Source: CAZCFB01 sp964511535 | GTDB taxonomy: Bacteria; Myxococcota_A; Polyangia; GCA-2747355; CAZCFB01 | Length of the DNA stretch: 64,000 bases | Assembly: GCA_964511535.1 (NCBI GenBank) | Contig: CAZEFW010000011.1 | Span: forward strand, 28,947 to 92,946 | Direction: 5' to 3' | In this document: piece after piece, positions 60,104-64,000 of the stretch | Layout: every line of letters starts with the position of its first letter | Position numbering within the stretch: the first letter of the stretch is position 1 | The notes under the pieces: model-generated | What the model was told of the DNA's origin: nothing | Database searches by the model: none | What the model saw: the letters and a program-made list of their open reading frames with translations, nothing else | Position numbers and translations under genes: made by a program

Positions 60104-61882
60104 TTGCCTCCCGCCCCTCCCACCGCTGCTCCCGCTCCGGAATCCAGACACCCGCTGGCGTACCTCGCCCGGTACCGGACGCTGGTGGTGCTCGGGGTCC
60201 TGTGCCTGGTTGTCACCAACGCCGCGGCCCAGGCGACCCCCTGGGTGGTCAAGTGGGTCATCGACGGCCTCGAGGCTGGATCCGCGCCCGCCGGGCTGAT
60301 CGGGCTGCTGCTCGGCATGGCCGCCGGGCAGGCCGTTATGCGGATCCTGTCGCGCATCTTCATCTTCAGCGCCGGCCGCGAAGCGGAGTACGACCTGCGC
60401 AAGATCCTGTTCGGCCGCTTCTGCCAGCTGGACGGCCAGTTCTACCGGAGGTTCCGCACCGGCGACCTGATGTCCCGGCTGACCAACGACCTGGGCTCGG
60501 TGCGGGCGCTGTACGGACCCGGCGTGCTGCACGTGGTGAACACGATCTTCGCCTACGGCGTGGGGCTGCCCATGATGCTGCGCATCGATCCGTGGCTCAC
60601 GCTCTACGCCCTCTCGCCCTACGCCATCCTGCTGCTCGGGACGCGGTTCTTCGCCCGGGGCATCTACGGCCGCAGCCAGGAGATGCAGGTGGCCCTGAGC
60701 ACCATGACCGCCACCGTCCAGGAGAACCTGGCCGGCATCCGCGAGCTGAAGAACCACGGCATGGAGCGGGAGCGATCAGCGGTGTTCGGCCGCGCGTCGG
60801 ACCGCTACCTCGACCGGGCGGTGCGGCTGGCGTTCTGGCGGGCGGGGCTGATCCCGTTCATGGGGATCGGGGCCGGGACGAGCATCGTGCTGGCGCTCTA
60901 CCTCGGCGGTTCGGCGGTCATCGCCGGGCGGCTGAGCCTGGGAGATCTCGTGGCGTTCAACCTGTACCTCGCGCTGCTGGCCTGGCCTACCATGGCCATC
61001 GGCTGGATGCTCTCGCTCTGGCAGCGGGGCATCGCCGCCTGGCACCGGCTGCTGGAGATCATCCAGGAGCGCTCGGCCCTGGAGGTGGACCTGGACGGAG
61101 CGCCCGAGGCGGGGTCGCCCGAGGCCCCGGCCATCGAGGTGCACGACCTGTCGGTGGAGCTGGGCGGCAAGGCAGTGCTGGACGGGGTGAGCTTCCAGGT
61201 GCCGGCCGGCACGGTATGCGCTGTGGTGGGGCGGGTGGGATCGGGCAAGTCGACCCTGGCCGAGGCCCTGGCGCGCTTGCTGGCGGTGGAGCCCGGCATG
61301 ATCAACATCGCGGGGCAAGACGTCACCGACCTCCCGGTGGGGTCCTTGCGGGACCGCATCGCCTACGCGCCCCAGAGCGCGTTCCTCTTTTCGGCCTCGG
61401 TGCGGCAGAACGTGGCCATGGGCCTGGGGGACGGCGTGGACCAGGACGCCCCCGAGGCAGGCGCGCGGGTCCGGGAGGCGGTGCGGCTGGCCGGCCTGGA
61501 CGCCGATCTGGAGGCGCTGCCCGACGGGCTGGACACGGTGGTTGGCGAGCGAGGGCTCACCGTGTCGGGGGGTCAGCGGCAGCGCATCGCCCTGGCCCGC
61601 GCCCTGGTGGCGCACCGCCCGATGATCATCCTGGACGACTCGCTGTCGGCGGTGGACGCCGAGACCGAGCGCAAGATCCTGCAGGGGCTGGGCGGCGTGC
61701 TCCAGGGACGCACCGGCATCCTCATCTCCCACCGGCTGTCCGCCCTGCGCCACGCCCAGCAGGTGATCGTGCTGGACGAGGGCAAGGTGGCCGAGGTGGG
61801 CACGCCGGAGGAGCTGCTCGACCGGGGCGGGCTGTACGCCGAGCTTTACCGGCGCCAGCTGGCCAGGGAGCTCGGCTCATGA
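60104..61882 (+). CDS. ABC exporter half-transporter, degenerate-site subunit
   Basis: 592 residues: six transmembrane helices (about 25-320) and a C-terminal ATPase. Walker A is GRVGSGKST and the signature is VSGGQRQ. After Walker B the catalytic Glu is replaced by Asp (ILDDSLSAVD), as in BmrC/YheI-type subunits of heterodimeric exporters. The switch His is in SHRLS. It starts with TTG; no in-frame ATG is close. The stop overlaps the start of the partner gene (ATGA). The substrate is unknown; relatives export drugs or lipids. Confidence 0.92.
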   Translation: MPPAPPTAAPAPESRHPLAYLARYRTLVVLGVLCLVVTNAAAQATPWVVKWVIDGLEAGSAPAGLIGLLLGMAAGQAVMRILSRIFIFSAGREAEYDLRKILFGRFCQLDGQFYRRFRTGDLMSRLTNDLGSVRALYGPGVLHVVNTIFAYGVGLPMMLRIDPWLTLYALSPYAILLLGTRFFARGIYGRSQEMQVALSTMTATVQENLAGIRELKNHGMERERSAVFGRASDRYLDRAVRLAFWRAGLIPFMGIGAGTSIVLALYLGGSAVIAGRLSLGDLVAFNLYLALLAWPTMAIGWMLSLWQRGIAAWHRLLEIIQERSALEVDLDGAPEAGSPEAPAIEVHDLSVELGGKAVLDGVSFQVPAGTVCAVVGRVGSGKSTLAEALARLLAVEPGMINIAGQDVTDLPVGSLRDRIAYAPQSAFLFSASVRQNVAMGLGDGVDQDAPEAGARVREAVRLAGLDADLEALPDGLDTVVGERGLTVSGGQRQRIALARALVAHRPMIILDDSLSAVDAETERKILQGLGGVLQGRTGILISHRLSALRHAQQVIVLDEGKVAEVGTPEELLDRGGLYAELYRRQLARELGS

Positions 61883-63654
61883 AGGCCGGGCACATCCATA
61901 TGGGCAAGCTCTCCGGCGACAAGGAGGACGCGACGCCAGCCTACGACGGGCGGCTGGTGCGGCGCATCTGGCGGTACGTCCGCCCCCACCGTCGGCTGCT
62001 CTACTGGGCGCTGCTGATGCTGCCGCTGTCGGCGGGGTTCAACCTGCTCCAGCCGTTCCTGATCAAGACCGCCATCGATCAGGCCATCGTGCCGCGGCGC
62101 CTGGAGGTGCTGCCCATGCTCGCCGGGGCCCTGGTTGTGGCCATCCTGCTGGAGCGGCTGTGCCAGTTCGGCGAGACGTTGTTGATGCAGCTGTGCGGCC
62201 AGCGCGCCATGCACGACCTGCGGGTGTCGGCACACGATCACCTGCTCTCCATGCGCAGCGCCTACTTCGACCGCTCCCCGGTGGGCAAGCTCATGACCCG
62301 GGTGACCAACGACGTGGAGAGCATCAACGAGGCCTTCGCCATGGGGCTGGTCTCGGTGGTGGGGGACCTGATCACCCTCACCGGCATCGTGGCGGTGATG
62401 CTCTGGCTCAGCCCCGGGCTGGCGCTGGTGGCCCTGTCGGTGGTGCCGGTGTTGCTGGTGGTGGTGGAGATCTTCCGGCGGCTGCTGCGCGGGGCGCACC
62501 GGCTGATCAGGAGGCGCATCGCCCAGATCAACGGGTCGCTGCAGGAGCACATCAACGGCATGAGCGTGGTGCAGATCTTCGGGCAGCAGCGACGGGCCAT
62601 GGGCGAGTTCGACGAGGCGAACCGCGCCCACCGGGACGCGTACCATGACGCCATCCGCTACGATGCGTCGTTGTTCGCGCTGGTGGAGATGCTCGGCAGC
62701 GTCACCGTGGCGCTGCTGCTCTGGTACGGCGGCGTCAAGGTGGTGGACGGCGCGGTCACCTTCGGGCTGCTGGTGGCCTTCCTGGAGTACGTGCAGAAAT
62801 TCTTCATCCCGATCCGCGACCTGTCAGCCAAGTACACCGTGATGCAGCAGGCCATGGCCTCGTCGGAGCGGGTGTTCGGGCTGCTCGACACGGAGGAGCC
62901 AGAGGGCGAGGTGGTGGCGGCCGGGGAAAAGGCGCCGCCCGACGCGCCGCTGCTTCAGCTGGACGACGCGCGCTTCTCCTACGACGGCCACACCCCGGTG
63001 CTGCGGGGTGTGAGCCTCACCCTGGAGCGGGGCGAGAGCCTGGCCGTGGTGGGGCCCACCGGCTCGGGCAAGTCGACCCTGATCCGCCTGCTCACCCGGC
63101 TGTACGAGCTGCAGGGAGGGCGCATCCTGCTGCGGGGACGGGACCTCCGCAGCTTTCCCCCGGCCGAGCTGCGGCGCCAGCTGGTGGTGGTGAGCCAGGA
63201 CACCTTCATGTTCGCCGGCAGCGTGGCGGCCAACATCAGCCTGGGCGACCCGGACATCACCGACGAGCAGGTGCACGCCGCGGCGGCGCGGGTGGGCCTG
63301 GACGCGTTGCTCCCGCTGGAGCACGAGGTGCTGGAGCGGGGCTCCAACCTGAGCGCCGGGGAGCGGCAGCTGGTGGCGTTTGCCCGCGCCCTTGTGCGTG
63401 ACCCGCAGGTGCTCATCCTGGACGAGGCCACCGCCTCGGTGGACCCGGAGACCGAGCGCCTGGTTCAGCGCGGCGTGGAGGCCCTCATGCGCGGGCGCAC
63501 CTCGGTGGTCATCGCCCACCGGCTGAGCACCATCCAGGCGGCCAGCCGCATCCTGGTGCTGGGCGGCGGCGAGGTGCAGCAGGAGGGGACCCACGAGCAG
63601 CTGATGGAGGCCGGCGGGCTGTATCAGGAGTTGTACGAGCTGCAGTACGTTTGA
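61879..63654 (+). CDS. ABC exporter half-transporter, canonical-site subunit
   Basis: 591 residues: six transmembrane helices and an ATPase with Walker A GPTGSGKST, signature LSAGERQ, canonical Walker B plus Glu (LILDEATASVD) and switch His in AHRLS. It pairs with the upstream subunit to form a heterodimer with one canonical and one degenerate ATP site, the BmrCD/TmrAB pattern. Its ATG overlaps the previous stop, which favours equal production of the two subunits. Confidence 0.93.
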   Translation: MKAGHIHMGKLSGDKEDATPAYDGRLVRRIWRYVRPHRRLLYWALLMLPLSAGFNLLQPFLIKTAIDQAIVPRRLEVLPMLAGALVVAILLERLCQFGETLLMQLCGQRAMHDLRVSAHDHLLSMRSAYFDRSPVGKLMTRVTNDVESINEAFAMGLVSVVGDLITLTGIVAVMLWLSPGLALVALSVVPVLLVVVEIFRRLLRGAHRLIRRRIAQINGSLQEHINGMSVVQIFGQQRRAMGEFDEANRAHRDAYHDAIRYDASLFALVEMLGSVTVALLLWYGGVKVVDGAVTFGLLVAFLEYVQKFFIPIRDLSAKYTVMQQAMASSERVFGLLDTEEPEGEVVAAGEKAPPDAPLLQLDDARFSYDGHTPVLRGVSLTLERGESLAVVGPTGSGKSTLIRLLTRLYELQGGRILLRGRDLRSFPPAELRRQLVVVSQDTFMFAGSVAANISLGDPDITDEQVHAAAARVGLDALLPLEHEVLERGSNLSAGERQLVAFARALVRDPQVLILDEATASVDPETERLVQRGVEALMRGRTSVVIAHRLSTIQAASRILVLGGGEVQQEGTHEQLMEAGGLYQELYELQYV

Positions 63655-63699
63655 CCCTCAAACACCGCAAAATCGCGACAGAAACCTACCCTCCACGCA

Positions 63700-63727
63700 T
63701 TGACTTTTTCTGCCCGATAGCTATACT
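63700..63727 (+). promoter_or_regulatory. strong sigma-70-like promoter
   Basis: TTGACT and TATACT separated by 16 bases, with an AT-rich leader, about 36 bp before the DUF222 gene. It is the best -35/-10 pair seen in the window. Confidence 0.6.
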
Positions 63728-63762
63728 TAAGCTTCCGAAATAAATCACAAAAAGGCCCATTT

Positions 63763-64000
63763 ATGACCCTCGAAAAACCCCTCGAGAGCGCGCCCGATCT
63801 GTCCCACGGTTCAACCGACAAGCTGGCCGACGAGATCGCCATCCTGGCCGCCCACATCCAGGCCGCCACTTGCCGGCTGCTGGTGCTGATAGCGGAGATG
63901 GACCGGCGCGAGGGCTGGGCCGATCTGGGCTTCGTCTCGTGCGCGCACTGGCTCTCGCACCGCACTGGAGACAGCCTGCCAACGGCTCGCCAGAAAGTCC
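63763..64000 (+). CDS. DUF222/13E12-type HNH endonuclease-like protein (N-terminal part)
   Basis: The first 79 codons are present; the gene continues beyond the window. The sequence ELADEIAILAAHIQAATCR-like helix followed by LLVLIAEMDRREGWADLG and SCAHWLSHRTG matches the N-terminal DUF222 region of 13E12 proteins. In full-length members this region precedes a C-terminal HNH nuclease domain. These are multicopy and often mobile in Myxococcota and Actinobacteria. The HNH domain cannot be verified here. Confidence 0.82.
   Translation, partial: MTLEKPLESAPDLSHGSTDKLADEIAILAAHIQAATCRLLVLIAEMDRREGWADLGFVSCAHWLSHRTGDSLPTARQKV

Overview
The window is GC-rich DNA, densely coding on both strands, and looks like a chromosome segment from a Myxococcota-type (former Deltaproteobacteria) organism. 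This is inferred from the gene mix, not from any marker search. It has three membrane-anchored Ser/Thr kinases, HEAT, TPR and PEGA-domain proteins, Cys-rich lipoproteins with Pro/Asp-rich stalks, a DUF507 protein, and very large acidic TPR proteins. A selenocysteine tRNA shows that the organism decodes UGA as Sec.

Layout. 1-5774 (+): two secreted lipoproteins, GalE and a Tat-exported DUF362 protein. 5764-7827 (-): an operon DUF507 - RluD - PgeF. 7973-9955 (+): a MinD/ParA-like ATPase fused to a degenerate J-domain and a RodZ-type HTH. It converges on pdxA (-) across a long heptamer hairpin. 11117-17842 (+): a DUF3108 protein, ClpX, a DksA-like protein, a Ser/Thr kinase and a GH57-like protein with an altered active site. 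17997-26820 (-): TonB-like protein, then a polysaccharide flippase, then a 1975-residue TPR/acidic-repeat membrane protein. 26929-31046 (+): a metallophosphoesterase and an exported HEAT-repeat protein. 31081-35576: a YgeY-type selenium-linked hydrolase (-), a prolyl oligopeptidase lipoprotein (+), a gene-poor stretch with two REP-like palindromes, a duplicated tRNA end, a perfect hairpin and tRNA-Sec (-), then a small Lys-rich DNA-binding-like protein (+). 35627-36573 (-): two translationally coupled small membrane proteins. 36706-43867 (+): a kinase-HEAT / kinase-HEAT / PEGA operon. 43909-47928 (+): a lipoprotein and two tandem glycosyltransferase paralogs. 47940-59905 (-): a PEGA protein and a cytoplasmic TPR protein of about 3,730 residues. 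60104-63654 (+): a heterodimeric ABC exporter. 63763-64000 (+): the start of a DUF222/13E12 protein cut by the window edge.

Themes. (1) A signalling and scaffolding repertoire: three kinases, HEAT/TPR/PEGA partners, and a TPR membrane protein carrying about a dozen acidic Thr motifs that could be kinase targets. (2) A selenium neighbourhood: tRNA-Sec lies about 2.6 kb from a YgeY-family hydrolase, with a tRNA-end duplication of the kind left by integration. (3) Intergenic short tandem repeats with 6-, 7- and 8-bp periods recur at gene ends across the window. No CRISPR array, rRNA or complete transposase was seen.
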